From Oreocharis arfaki (taxonomy: Eukaryota; Chordata; Aves; Passeriformes; Paramythiidae): a stretch of 64,000 nucleotides of DNA. The notes under the pieces are model-generated. The model was not told the DNA's origin. It worked only from the letters and a program-made list of their open reading frames with translations, and made no database searches. The translations under genes were made by a program, and so were the position numbers. Below, one piece after another: positions 47,290 to 60,400 of this stretch (the stretch's first letter is position 1; each line of letters starts with the position of its first letter). The stretch covers positions 398,878-462,877 of the forward strand of contig VZRR01005755.1 of assembly GCA_013398015.1 (NCBI GenBank), written 5' to 3'.

Positions 47290-49490
47290 AGCACTGGTAT
47301 CTAGTACTTTTGCTTTGGCATAGAGCACCTCTAATTCTCTAAGGACTCTACTGTTGAAGGAGACAAGCAGGCATTTCAGTGGTAGTATTTTGCATTTCTG
47401 CTCTCATATTCTGCTCTTATATTTTGCAGTTCCTTTTGGGAGTGGGATTATTGACTTTTTATTCATTCAAAGTCAAAATCTTTCAGGTTGAAATCGTCTC
47501 ATATATTTACAAATATAAAGAAAGCATTTACATCCTGCTATTAAAGAGAAAGACTGCTCACATATGCATGTCATAATGCTTTATAATCTGAGCATCTAGT
47601 ATTTTTTCCTGAAATATGATGTTTTTGTCCTAGCCAACAACATCCCTCCCTCAAAGTTTTCCTCCTTCAGAAGCCTGGAGTACTTTCAGCCTTGTCTGTT
47701 TCTATCCTTGCAGTCTGAACTGAGCCCTTTCCACTGATTACCCATACCATGATCAAGGCTAAATTTCAGCCGATTTATACCCCAAGATGTGCCACTGAAT
47801 AATCCTGAGCTCTTTTAAAATGTAGTCATCACCTTCATGCAGTACAAGTGGGATTTAAAGCTTGCAGGGCCTTTGTAGATGTTTTTAGGTTGCAACAAAG
47901 AAATCTGCAACAACTATAGGAACACAAACTATGCCGAAGCACAATCCTACCTGTCAGCTTTAACTGTGCAGTAGGTCCATAAACTTCTGTTTCTTCTATG
48001 TGTTTATCTTCTTTCTCCATCCCCCCACTAGGTTTGCGCTAGTCAGAATTAACCCCACCTGTCTGCAGGGGATGAATGAATTTCCAGCACACTCACGCAG
48101 AGCTCCACACTTTCCACTTTAAAAGACCTTGAGACTTAGTGACAGAACAGTCAACAACACTATTAAAGTATATAAAATATCTGTAAAACATCTCCCTCCT
48201 AGAAGTTATCCAGGTGAGCTCTCCTCATCTTACTCTATCTGAGGCCGCATGGTGATACCACATTAACCTGGTAAAGTCCGTGTCTTTGTGCACTTGAAAC
48301 TGAATTTCTGACCTGTTTGGGCTCAGGTATACCTGGAGATACATTTATCTATTGACATCCTGGGTTGGGGCTAATAGTCAGTACAACTGGGAAATGTGTT
48401 CACTCCTTAGTTTCAGGATTTTGGTGGTCACAGTGAGCGAAGTTGTCAGAACTTTCTGACATTTAGCGCATTTTCTTGCACATTAACGCCTTTGTGTGGG
48501 AAAATTATAGGCAGCTCTCCATGCCTGCAGTTGGAAGCAAGATCCTTTCCTGGATGGGTCTTTGATTTTTCATTGATCCTCATGCTGTGAGCTCAGAGTA
48601 CGCGATGGTGGCAGGTGAGGTCAAAGGAGGCTGTGGACACCGAGAGAGCAGTGGGATATTGGATGGGTCTGCCGTGTGGGACTGCAGCCTCCTCTTTTCT
48701 TCCCCATCCCACCAAGGCAGTGATACTTTCCTAGTGTCACTTTTCCAATGGCTCCAGTTGCTGCAGGCACAAGGACAGAGGAGAGCTAATTCTGGTTGCT
48801 GAGGAATGAAAAGATAAATAAGCACTAGACAACAGAGCCTCTTTTAAGAGGAGACCTATAGGTGACAGGGAAACTTGAGTATGGCAAGAGATACTGGAAT
48901 ACACTGGTGTATCTCCTTTGATTTCTTTATATAACTTACACCAGGACAGGATCATGGCACAGACTTGGGGGAGAGGGAAGGAACAAGCAGGCGTGACTGA
49001 GTCCATATTTGTGGCTGAGAGGCAGAAGTGGAACCCCAGGCTCTTGATCATGACAGCCCCCCTCTGCCTTCCCTTGAATTATTGCCTTGATTAGCATGAT
49101 GCCTTGCCCCTGGCAACCATGTGGCATTGAGTCTATGGAGGAAAATATATGAGTGTTGAGAATAATTGGTTCTTTGATATTAGATTGCGCAAAGGTCAAA
49201 GTGTACTGGGGAGAGCAAGGCAGCTGAAAAGTCACATTCCCTGCAGGCGCTGTGGCACTGACCTCTTGTGCCTGCAAAAACTGGAAATCACTGATAATCT
49301 GCTGTGATGCCATGGCTTCTTGTGCTGGGGGACTGCGAGATCTCAGTGCAAACACTGTGGTTTCTCAGCTGACAACACTGGAGCTCTTTGTAGCACCAGG
49401 TCAGGTTGTGTACAGGGGTAGTTAGATAAGGTTTTCATGTTATGTGATCTGTCTTGTTGCATTATTCTAACAAATTAGACACTACAAAGC
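47290..49490. other. Non-coding stretch, no gene seen
   Basis: The longest frame is 139 codons (minus strand, 48936-49355), overlapped by a 104-codon minus frame in a different phase, and neither is recognised. AT-rich sequence occupies about 47440-47540. Confidence 0.55.
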
Positions 49491-49496
49491 CACTCT

Positions 49497-49520
49497 ACTG
49501 TCTGTCTGTCTATCTGTCTG
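49497..49520. repeat. (TCTG)n tetranucleotide
   Basis: Five or six TCTG/TCTA units in about 24 bases (TGTCTGTCTGTCTATCTGTC). It is short and probably polymorphic. Confidence 0.85.
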
Positions 49521-50530
49521 CACCACCATGAGGACATTTCTCTCTTCCCCTGAACTCAAGCAGCTCTGATTTACTTGGTATCCATGAAGGATCTCGCTGT
49601 TTATGTTTGTGGGCTCTGTGGAAACCCTGTGGTTTGGTGCCCCTTTTTCATGTCCCCATCAGCCATGACAGAATTTCTTTAAAAGCTGAAGACCTTTTCA
49701 AACTGCTGGCCCCAATCATCTCACCGTGGAGCTTCATAAAAGATAAGAGGATTTGCATCTACAGTTTCTTTCTTTTTGTAGCCCCTTCTATCCTCAGAAA
49801 GACTCAAGTTTTCAAGGTAGGGCCTCTTTTCTGGAACACCCTACAGGAGAAGTCACAAAAACAAAGCAGTGAGATTTCGGATTCCTTCCCAGAAGACCCT
49901 GAATTTACATGAAAAGTGGGTAGCAGAGGTGAGCAGAATCCATCCAGAAGGAGGTGGTACAACATGTAGTACCTGACATAATGCAGTCAGTAGTTCATAA
50001 CAAGTACCCGAGGTCCTTCCTATTCAGAGGACCGTTTAGCAAAAGCCTTTCTGCAGGCTGTAGGTAGATTCTCCTTTACTTTGACACACCTCAGGAAGCT
50101 CATCTTCTACACGTTGTGTTGGTCACTTAGCTCCTTAGTGTGTTTGCCCCGTTTGTGCTGTGGTGACAGTGAAGTGGAAGATGGATGGTGAAGATTAATT
50201 TCTTCTGCGTCAAAATGACCAGGGAAATTCGTGTTCAGGCACTGCAATCCTACAAAACACTGGCTAAAATGTAGCCATGTTTTCTAGTGTGAGAGAGAAC
50301 CTCTTCAGTACTCCTCCTCTTGTGCAGACCTGTTATGTCCCAAAGCCTCCATGCAATTATTGTAGACCTTTCCTTTACAGACAGGCTTAGAGATCATGGA
50401 TTTACAACACTGTTTCACAATGCTTATCCATTGGCTCTGGATCACTGGCCTCAGATTTAAGATGTTAACCTGCAGTGCCAGCCAGATAGGATCTCAAAGC
50501 ACAGGGGAAGACTGAGGAATGTTTTGACAA
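49521..50530. other. Non-coding stretch, no gene seen
   Basis: The only notable frame is 101 codons (plus strand, 49607-49912), without a recognisable domain. No repeat or RNA gene is seen. Confidence 0.6.
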
Positions 50531-50579
50531 TTCCTAACCTATCCCATCCTACCTAATCCTATCCTACCCTATCCTATGC
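50531..50579. repeat. Degenerate (CCTAT)n pentanucleotide array
   Basis: About nine imperfect CCTAT/CCTAA/CCCAT units are in tandem (TATCC frame). Divergence between units shows that the array is older than the CCCTT array at 17.36 kb. Confidence 0.85.
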
Positions 50580-53250
50580 TCATTCCTTTATCATGCTGTC
50601 TCCCACATGAATCAATGTTTAGGTATATCAGAGAACAGATAACATTCATGGCAAACTGGGTTAAAGCCAAGGTTTCCAGTGAGAACGTGTCCTTATTTCC
50701 TTCACCCTTTCCTTGACTCTCCTCTTGCCCTTCTGGAGTACTAACCCAATTTCTCCTCCTCTTGAGGTGCTGCAGGGTGGTTTTCATAGTGTTTTAACTG
50801 AAGCTGAAATTTTCCAAATAATTGTATAGAGAAAAGATTGATGTTTGAAAGGGAAACACTTTTCACTAAAAGAGAAACCCTTGGCCTGGCAGCACCAAGC
50901 AATGGGGCTCAGGCTTTCACTCCCCTTCTCCCAATCACCACGGGGTGTTTTGAGGCAACTTCCTGGCAGTAGTTATTTCTCCAGAAAAATAAAAAGAATC
51001 TGCACAGGAAAGCAAAGGCATGCTGGCTGTTTGGCTGCTTCCTCAGTGCCATATAGCATCCCCAGGGATGTTGCCTTGCAAGATTTGCTTCCCAAGGCCG
51101 TAAGTTAGTTGATGGCTGAATGAGAAGCCTGGACACAAAGTGCCATTTCCTCCTGCTGCAGTGATATCTGTTCAGGTCTGCTGGCCACTGGCGTATTATA
51201 GCCAAGACCGTGCAAAACTTCTCCCAGTGTAGTGTGAAATTTGCTCCAAAAGAGCAGAAACATCTGGTTAGTACCAGGAAGTGGTTGCTGGCTGGGTTTG
51301 GCAGCAAGGGACCGTGTAGCTAATACGCTCTTACCTCATCAGTAGGTGTCACTGCAGCAAAAGACAGGGTCCAGTGGAAAGTTTCAGAGGGGAATAGAGA
51401 GGGGGTACTTCAGCCAACCAACCAGATGCAGTCAGTTCAGTGCTTCCTGACTACAGCCAGAGAACAGCTATGGATCTGGGTTTATGAATTGCTTGTAATA
51501 AGGCTATAGGAAATGAGAGATTAAGGAAATGAGTCATTAAGTGATTACAAAGACATGTGGAGCACACACAGTTGTGGCCGCCAGTAACAGAGCGTTGAGC
51601 AACCGTAAATTTCTTCTACAGGGGTTTTGGGAATGTTCCTGCTGAACTTGTGTGCAGTAGTGAGTTACGGTTCGGTGGATGTAGTTGAAACGAACCAGTA
51701 GCGAGTTTCAGTCACTCCTAGCACAAAACCCACAAAAGAGTTTTTTAAGGCTCAAAAATCACCCTTTTGATGCCAGGTTTGGTGACTTGTCCCAGGAGAA
51801 ATATTTCAACAGCCACCCTCTGACACAGTAGGATTTAGGTCTGGACTTAAGTATGAATAGGGGAGCGTTAACCAAGGCTCAGTTTGAACCTCTTTGTTGG
51901 GGCCAAATTCTGAAATGTGACAATGCAGCCTTATGCTAGCAACAGCTCCTGACTCTGTTTCCATATCACTGCCAACAGAACCACCAGCAGCTGCTCTCCC
52001 TCTGTCAAGGTGTTTCTCTGATGTGCTCGGAATGGCGTTCAGCAATGCTGTCATACATGGAAGTGTGGATAACCAGGTTTCAGGTGTGCAGAAAGTGGGG
52101 TGGAGAGGGCACCAGTGAGGCTACTTGCTTGGCAGGTGCCAAAAATGGACACTCCATGTGGTTTGGCAGCAAAACTCTAAATTTTTAAATGCTGTTTTAT
52201 GGGAAACAGAGTCAAGAAAAAAAGACCTGAAATCCAGAGCAGATCAGCCCTGCTGCCTGCTATCAAACCCAGACTCTCCTGCTCTGCACAACCTTCTTGC
52301 AGGTTCTTGCTCCAAAATACGTTATGCAGCAGGTTCAACAATTAGGTTGCCAAGCAGTCAAATACTATGGAAGGAGAAAATGAGGCAGTCAGGTATCTTT
52401 GATGCTATCCTAATGGATTTACTAAAGACATACACAAAGCCCTGGTGGCCCAGATACAGAAGAAAATTAAACAGTATGATGTAGGTTCTCTGAGTCCTTT
52501 GTGACAATTTTTTTCATGGAATTTTGCCTCCAGAGTGTGTTGGGTTTGTACCAGCACCTCTGCAAGTGCTGGCTTTCAAACTGGCTCAGTGCTCTGTGTC
52601 TTGTTTACTGCTGGCTCCTTCTCCCATATATCTAATTCCCCAACCTACTCTATAGACAGGAACACAGCTACAGATGCAGGGAAGAAAAGGTACATTTGGT
52701 CTCCCCCCCTACTTGGTCGAGACTGACATGGAATGAGGCTTCTCAAAGCAAGTATCCTGGTTAAAAAACCCAAACTCCATGTTTTCATTCCCTTTCTCTC
52801 AGTTTTATTTTATATTTATATTCAGTCTCCTCAGATCCTTACTGGTCTTCCATGCAAACAGTATTTTGGGTGTATACTACTTTGCTTCACACAGAAGTTA
52901 ATCACAGCTGAGAAAAGAGTGGCTGCAGTGCTTATGGTCACAGTCCAGTTTCACTCACTCCCCAGACTAACCCCTCGGGCTCTGCATAGAGAATGCAAGC
53001 AAAAATCATTTCCTTGTTGGTTTTGCTCCCTCGTTTTCCCTTCTCTCATGGAGCTAGCTGTCTCAGGAGGCTGAGACACTTCAGAAATCCCTGTGGTGGG
53101 CTGCTTGATGGAGGAGGATGGAGCAGGAAGTCCACTGTTCATGCCATTGTAGCAGAAGCAGTAGCACAAGCATTGGTGTGTACGTAAGAGGCTCTGTATA
53201 TGAGAGTTCCTGACCCTGTGATTTTAAATCTGACTAGATAAGAGAGCCAA
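50580..53250. other. Non-coding stretch, no gene seen
   Basis: Frames reach 132 codons (minus strand, 50909-51307), 119 (plus strand, 52125-52484) and 113 (plus strand, 52733-53074), with no recognisable domains or splice-bounded shape. No interspersed repeat is recognised. Confidence 0.55.
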
Positions 53251-53254
53251 AGAG

Positions 53255-53330
53255 TGGGAGGTGAAACAGAAGCCCAGAGAGCTGAAAAGATTTGTCATAG
53301 CAGATCTGGGACTGGTGCCCAAGCCTTCTA
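53255..53330 (+). repeat. MIR/CORE-SINE fragment
   Basis: The sequence gives, in the right order, GAAACAGAAGCCCAGAGAG, then a shortened GATTTGTC..AGCAGATCTGGGACT, then GCCCAAGCCTTCT. This parallels MIR: GAAACTGAGGCNCAGAGAGG, GACTTGNCC..., GCAGAGCTGGGATT, ACCCAGGNCTTCT. The section around AAGGTCACACAG is deleted. It is the best SINE match in the window. Confidence 0.6.
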
Positions 53331-53357
53331 AGCACAGCTGGGTGATGATATTATGGT

Positions 53358-53382
53358 TATTATTAATAATAATAATAGTTAG
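53358..53382. repeat. (TAA)n trinucleotide
   Basis: TATTATTAATAATAATAATAG is a short run of TAA units preceded by their inverted counterpart ATTATT, so it can also fold back on itself. Confidence 0.8.
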
Positions 53383-53383
53383 A

Positions 53384-55140
53384 CTGCCAAAAGCTGGTGT
53401 TAGAGTAGGACTAAAAGAGATCACCAAACTGAACAGAATGTGGTGAATATTTTTGGCCAAAGAACATACCAGTGTTGACATCTTTCGAAATCTCTCAGGT
53501 ATTTTCGAAACAAACTTTACAATCAAAAATAGGCATTGCACTTAAAAGCAAGGGGGGAAAAAGTTTCTAAATTGTCTGAGTAACTTATAAGCGTAAAAGC
53601 CTTTCAATTTCATTCCAATGAAACATTTCATTTAGATCCAAAATCAACCTTCTCCTTTCATCCAAACCCTCAAAATGTTATCATGTTAGTTGAGCCTTTT
53701 CTTCCTCTCTGATTTTCCATTTTGGTGATCAGACCAAAATACGTAGCACTCACCAAGCTCCACTCATAAATCCTAAGAAAAAAATGTGTCCCATGGACTG
53801 CATTAAACTTTATTATGTAGACTTTTCAACAATGAAAATCTCTCTCCCAGGCATTTTAACTACATCACCACAGTAACTATCCTACCATGCTACAACTTCT
53901 ACTACAATATTTCTTTGTTGCACAGATAACTGTGACCAAGCCCTTGCTAACGTAATTCATGAGAGGGAGCAGCATGATTGAAACAATACTCACGCTTCAG
54001 GGTTGACCTCTAAACCTGTCATAAGTCACGAGTGTCAAAATCAAGCAAGGTTATACAGGAGAGGTTATGAAATTTCATCACTTATACAGATGTTGGATTT
54101 TCTATGCCGTAATGACAGGCAACTTACTCCATTGTGTATGTTCTGATGAAAAGAACAAATTTACTTTATTTTGACTGTTTTTCATTTTTAGATGAGTCTC
54201 ATCTTTTCTACAGCAGCTTATTTTCTGCACTGTCTTTTAAAAAGTTTCTTTTTTTTTGGTTTTTTAGTATTTCTCTGTGTGAGACAATGAATCAACACCT
54301 TTCGTTCTGAGCAAATTCAGCCAAGAACTGCATCGCAGAGATATTTGCTACCTGATGAAATGTAGAGACGAGTGGAAGTAGCTGTTTCACAGCACAGTGT
54401 TAGCAAAAGCTCAGGAAAGGAAAGACAAAAGAAGTGTGCCTGCAGCTGAAAGTGAAAGCAGAAAATTCAAGCCGAAGAAAAGTAACTGACCTAACAAGAA
54501 TGCTGCCCAGACACTGGACATCTCTCCCTGCAGAAAATGTCAAGCGATCTTAAATGACCAGGAGTAACGAGAGCTGTGGTTGTGTCTGGTCAGAAAAGCT
54601 CCCTCAGCGCTCTCTGTGGAACCTCCCCACCTGCCATGAGGATACTTTCTGTTCTCACAAACACACCGAGTTCCACAGGCAGGACAGCAGAACACCCTGT
54701 TCTGTTTGATGTTGTCTGAAGGAAAATAGTCCCCACTAATGACTAAGTCTCCTGTGTTGCGTCATCCTTGCCCTCCAAACACTTGTTGTACTCAGACTCC
54801 TAGATCTGCAGAGATGAGAGGTAGGCATGAATTTTTGGATGTATTCAAACACAGGTTAGAAGAACACACTAACACAGTTCTCTAACTTCTTGGATTTTCC
54901 TGGAGTCACCTAATTACTCCAAGGGTTTCTCAGAAATACCTGGAGTTTGCCAGACAGACTGGCCTTTGAGAGGCTGCATTGTGAATCCATCACAAGCCCA
55001 TTAATTCCACCCTGTATGAAGTCATGTTGTCCAGAGAGTGATAACATGCTGAAGAGATAAACCTGTTCAGCAGAGCCTTGCCTTCAACTTACACACATAA
55101 CAGTGTAATGCTGAAAGCCCTCAGAAAAACACGTCTACAT
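53384..55140. other. Non-coding stretch, no gene seen
   Basis: Apart from a 105-codon minus-strand frame that overlaps its left end (53224-53541), there is no notable open frame here, so this is one of the most stop-rich parts of the window. A T/G homopolymer patch lies at about 54248-54266. No RNA gene or repeat is seen. Confidence 0.6.
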
Positions 55141-55151
55141 TGAAGACAGGA

Positions 55152-55206
55152 TTTTCTTTTTCCTGTTTCTTTTTCTTCCAGGGGAAACAAAATGAACTTT
55201 AATAAA
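55152..55206 (+). other. Acceptor-like tract followed by AATAAA
   Basis: A 27-base, nearly pure pyrimidine tract ends in CAG at 55179-55181. An AATAAA poly-A signal follows at 55201-55206. If real, this would be a very short terminal exon of a non-coding transcript. The distance is unusually short and both signals are common by chance. Confidence 0.2.
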
Positions 55207-57440
55207 CTTGGGTGTCAGAGTACAGGAGAAAGCAATAATCTTAAAAACACAGCATCAGCAGGAGACACACATGGCTCAGAAAACCTAGCAGAGTAATAAA
55301 AATCAAGAGCTATATCCAGACTGGCCATGATAGTTGCCCTGAGATGCAGGAGCAGCTACTTTATTGATACCAGAGGGAACCAGGGTCTGACAGTCCAGCA
55401 CTGTGACTCACTAAATATGATCGCGAACTCATTGATGACTAAGATGCCTACTAAGTTTGCCATCAGAGAGGGTGGTATATATAAGATGGATGGTCAGTCT
55501 TACAGAGTGTTGATCTTGAGGTGCCAATAAGATCTCTGAAGATGGACCGTCCTCTGCAGCGCATACCGTTCCCATCAGGATGGCGTGGGATCACAGGGGC
55601 AGCAGGGGAAGGGAATCAGAATTCAGCAATTTAATTGGAGTAAAGCACCACACAAAGCACTTGATTTCTCATCTCCTGGCTGTTTTTCTGGAAGAAGATA
55701 TTCAATAGACGTGTAACAAGCTGAAATTAGAAGGCCTGTGTTTGTATACGAGGTGAAACCTGATATTCAGATGTCCTCTTCTGGCTTCACAAATCTGGAT
55801 GATCTGTAGAAGATTTCTATGCAGAAGGCTGACACTCTAACAAATACCAGAACAATTCTGTGCTCTACACAAAGAAATGTCACACAGTAGTCAATAGTTG
55901 ATGTGCTAGTCCTCGTTCTTCAGCCCTGGCACTGTGTACAGCACATGCCCCGTCTCTGGCCCTGCTGTTCTGGTCCACCCCTCTCTAGCTAAACATTGGT
56001 ACTTTTCTAAATTTGGCAGCACGGCCAATAATAATGACATTTCAAGATAACTCTGAAATTGTAAATAAAATTAACAAACATGGTTGAGTTTTGCAGGCTC
56101 TGAGGGAAGGCTTCAGGTGAAACACTTTTTTCACTTCCTTTTTCATGTTCCAAGGCTCTGCATGGGCATTCCAGTGATATTTAACCCTATCTGTACCGAA
56201 CAGTGGTTATGTTCCCTTGGATTCAAGAAGCAACATCTGAAATCAGGGGTCAATTATAAGTATGTGAAATAGCCCTTGGTTTGGAAAAACTCCAGGATTA
56301 TATCATGAGGCTTTCCAGGGACAACTAAACACAACACTCTAGGTGCCACTCATAAGCCTGGGGAGTACCTACACTCCTCAAACAGAAACAGCCTCAGCAG
56401 CATTTCGTGAAGAAGGGATGGCATGGGTAGGGAAAGCAACCTCACCCTTATAAATGGCTGCATCAAAAAAGCAGGTTGTAAGGGACATTGAAGGGCATGG
56501 GGAATGTCCCTACCCAAAGACAAAATCAGATCAACCCCAAAGATATGCTCAGAATTCCCTGGTAATGAAGACTCCATGCCCTTCTTACCCTCCTTGCACA
56601 GATCTATCCCAGACTTTCAGTGTTCTTACTTTCCCTAATCTTTGGATAATCTATCATGAGCATGGAGAAGAGGTGATCCCACACCACACCGTAGCTCTCC
56701 TCCCAGTATTGGAAGATCTCTGCACTCCAAAGCAATTCCACAGCATCCAGAAATTTCCTTTGAAAGTTACTAACTTTGGTACACCAAAAATAAAAAAAAG
56801 CAAGTAACCCCATCATGGAAACAAGCAGCTGGTGTTTAGAGGCATTCATGCAAGAGGAGACAGTGTGAGTGGCCAGGGGTGTGGAGGAACAAAGAAGCTT
56901 CTCTGGCCATTGCCAGTATTAATGAAAAACCAATCCTAGGAGTTTGCTCCAGCAGTTTTAGAAACAATAATAACAGTCCTCCCCCTCCCAACATGCTAAA
57001 TCTGATCCTTGCTAATGTGAATTAATACCAGATTTCAGTGCAGCCACTGGGGTAACGTGATACTCCGGAGTGCTGTAATCCTAAACAGCATTAGGAGAGC
57101 AGCTCACGCCACAGCTGTGGCTCCTTGCAGGTGTTTATTCCCCAAGCAGCCCCTTCAGCAGCAAGTTTCTGAGTGCATGAGAGGCGTGGGGGGAACTCTG
57201 TCATGGTCAGACAATAAGTTTCTCTGGAATAAGCGTGCTGGCCCAGTGCTGGCGGTACCAGGAGGGCTGGGAAGGGGGGAAGTTTGAAGTGCTACGGTTC
57301 TCTGTTTACTATGCACAAAAGGAGAGAAAAGCAGGTGAAGGAACGAAACAGATACCTCTGAGTGACCCCCTTCCCCTGGGGACTGGGCACACAGTGCCTG
57401 TGCACACATGTGCTCTTTGTTCCTGTGAATGCTGTTCCTA
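55207..57440. other. Non-coding stretch, no gene seen
   Basis: Frames are at most 117 codons (plus strand, 56454-56807, overlapped by an 81-codon minus frame) and no domain is seen. From about 57060 the sequence becomes more GC-rich, leading into the C-rich block at 57.4-57.8 kb. Confidence 0.55.
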
Positions 57441-57443
57441 CTG

Positions 57444-57482
57444 CCCCTGTCCCTGCCCCACCGCTTCCCCTTATCCTCCCCC
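57444..57482 (-). other. G-quadruplex motif (minus strand)
   Basis: Five C tracts occur on the plus strand: CCCC, TGT, CCC, TG, CCCC, ACCGCTT, CCCC, TTATCCT, CCCCC. The minus strand therefore carries five G tracts with loops of at most seven bases. It lies in a locally C-rich stretch (about 57430-57660) that also carries the Pro-rich 135-codon frame 57362-57769. Confidence 0.75.
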
Positions 57483-60400
57483 TGCAACCAGCCCTAGCTC
57501 ACACATTTAATCAACAATCCCCACTATTCATTCTTCAGGGGCACCAAAGGGAAACAGAAGTCTCCCAAGCAAAGTTCTGCCTCCTCTGGGACTGCCCTGC
57601 TTTCCTTCCACCCATCCTTCAGCACCCTCCTCCCCCAAGCCTTGCACCGTGCCTGTCTGCAGCCACAACTCGATATTGGGTTTCAGCAGGCCTCCAGCTG
57701 ACCCGGTGGGTTCATCCTATAAAAATACCTCTTGTGCTGTTCATCTCTCTGATTACTCCCGCCTCGTAACAGGTGGGGCTGCCAGCTCAAAGGGGGAAGG
57801 CAGGATGGGAGAGCTGCCTTTTAGCTGCATGCCCTCCTAGGGAAACAAAAAGCCCCATTTGTTTACTCCCCCAGCGAAGTCCCCAAGGTCTTGGGTTTTT
57901 CAGAAAAGAGCTTTGTGTAAGTCCACTTTTTTAAGTTCAATACCACTGGAGTCAATGGAGGGACATGAGCAGCACTTGCCTAGCTGAATTTCCAGCACAA
58001 CCTCTTTCTGTTTAGATGCAGGCCTCCATCAAATTCCCAGCTGACTTATTTGATCCTCTCATCACTGCAGGAACAGGTCGGAAATTTAATTAGTCTCAAC
58101 AAATTCAGTGCTTCCTGATTGTCTCTTGGGCCAAAAACTGCCCTTTCTGGCTGTTGGCTCTTGAGCTTTCAGTCTTGGTTGCTCTCAGAGAGTAGAGACA
58201 GAGGATGGAAACAACTACAAAATATCAAAATATTTTGAGTTCCAGATACTTCTATTTAACTCAGAGTAGTGGGTCAGATTTGAAAAGTTTGCAGCATGGG
58301 TGTGTTTAAGATGTAGATCTTAACTCATTGGCTTGTTCCACTTCTGCAGTGATGTAACCCAGGGAGTATCGTTTGAAAGTGCAAAAGAGTTTCCTCTTGC
58401 TCTTGATAGCAACTTTACATTTCTCCAGGAATCAGGGCATCATGGACCACTTGGTGGCCGAGATTTGTCTAGGTAGATAAGGAAATGCATAAACAGTTTC
58501 TACACAAAACAGGAAGGATTTAAATGAACAGAGCTCATAGAAGTTCTCAAAGAAACAAGAATGGAAAAGCTCCAGGGATGGAAAATGGCCACAATCTTTC
58601 TGAAGAGCAGTTAGCAGCCAAAGAATTAATTTTAGAGTTACGTTGGAGGGAAGCTGAAGAAAAAAACTAGATATGAAACTAGAGAATTTATTTCTAAGCC
58701 CTCTTCCCATCCATCAGGAGAAAAGGGTTTAAAAGAAAGTATGCATACTGGGAAAGTGAATGTTTGGGTGGGAGGTATTCACCTTCATCAGCCTGCAAAT
58801 CTCTAATCCACGTCTAGAGATGGAAAGAGAATCTGTATAGCAGGTTATAGCATGAGTTTTCTTTGTTGCCTTTCACATGGTTCTTTTTCCTAATGCATTA
58901 TTCCCAATGAGACTTACCCAGCATAGAAATGCTGAATTCTTAGAATGACCACGTACTTGACTGGTGATTTCCTACCTCCCTAGTATTCTGTGCTATATCT
59001 GGTGTATGAAATTCAAGAGACCTTGGATGGAGACATTGAGAGGTGGATTTTTCCTTACTTCCTTGCAAAGCTGTAATGAGGAATTTTTTAAGGTTGCTGC
59101 CATCTAAAAGGGGAAAGCTATTGACTGGCATTGACTTTGTCACCTATAAGGCACAGCAATCCCCAAAGGTAAGTGACACAGCAAGACTGAAGAGGAATAG
59201 CCAGAATGAAGGAGGCCCCAAGAGTAATTTTTTCATAAGAGGACATTTTCTGTGCCCTCGTCAAACAGCCTAAGTACTAATATTTCTACTTTTTAGTTAA
59301 TAATCTTCTCTGTCATCCCTTCTGCATTTTGCTTTATTTCACAATGAAAACGAGCAAAATTACTTAACTTCCCTGTTCTCATTTTTCTGCTCAAGCACTT
59401 CAACTTGGGAAATGTGGGCAATAGAAATTAATGTATTTTTCAACAAACACAGAGTTGCTGATGAAGTCTGAAATATAACTCTAGGTCGTCTCTGCGTATG
59501 GATAGTTGCAGGCTCTTTCGGATGAAGAAACTCCTTTCTTGTCCTATATTCATCACTGTTTTTATCAGTGCCCTTTAAGTTATTGTTCCTCACCTAAAAA
59601 AAAAAAATCTGTAAATTACAAAAGGACAATGATTTGTGTGTCTTTCACTTCCATAGTGCCTAAGTGAAGCACAAAAGACTAATATATTATACTGTGTGAT
59701 ATTTGTTTCTACTTCACACACAGAAGAACATTATGTCTCTTTATTCTTTTTATGTCTCTCTCGCCTGTTTTTCTTGGAAAAGGGAATTGGAGTTGTTGCT
59801 GAGAATTTAACAGCTGATGTTTTTAAAACAGACCCATTTTCACAAAATTTCATCGGTCCAAAGTGGTCTAAGCAGTTGAAAATAAATGTATTTTCCTTTT
59901 TCCAGTAGTCATCACTTGTTTTCAGACCTTCATTCTTATTTTTGAGATGAAAGTAGACAAGAAAGAACCACCGAGTCAACTTCTTCAAATGCTATAGAGA
60001 TCCCAACATTACCAAGCCCAGTGGTGTTTTTCCTTTGCAAATCATTTCAAAAGAATAAATTGCTGCGTTCGAAATGGAAGTATCATCATTATGAGTACTC
60101 TGAAATCATAAAGCAGGTGACATGATCTACTGTGTTTGTTCTTGCTGTGCCTGCTTGGCACAATCTTTCTAAAAGCCTCAGGAGCTGCTCTGGGGATGAA
60201 TTTGTTCTGCAGGGGTCTTCCATTTACTTTGATTTATTGTGATCATTCAATGTGTATTCTCATTTGGATGGTCAGGGATTTACACACATAGCTTCCATTA
60301 ACACTAAAGGGTGATACCATTAAGACAAATGTACAGTTAATCTCTGGCACTGTGGAGATAAAAATATCCCTCAGAGAGTGCTCTGGCTGGGCTGGAAACA

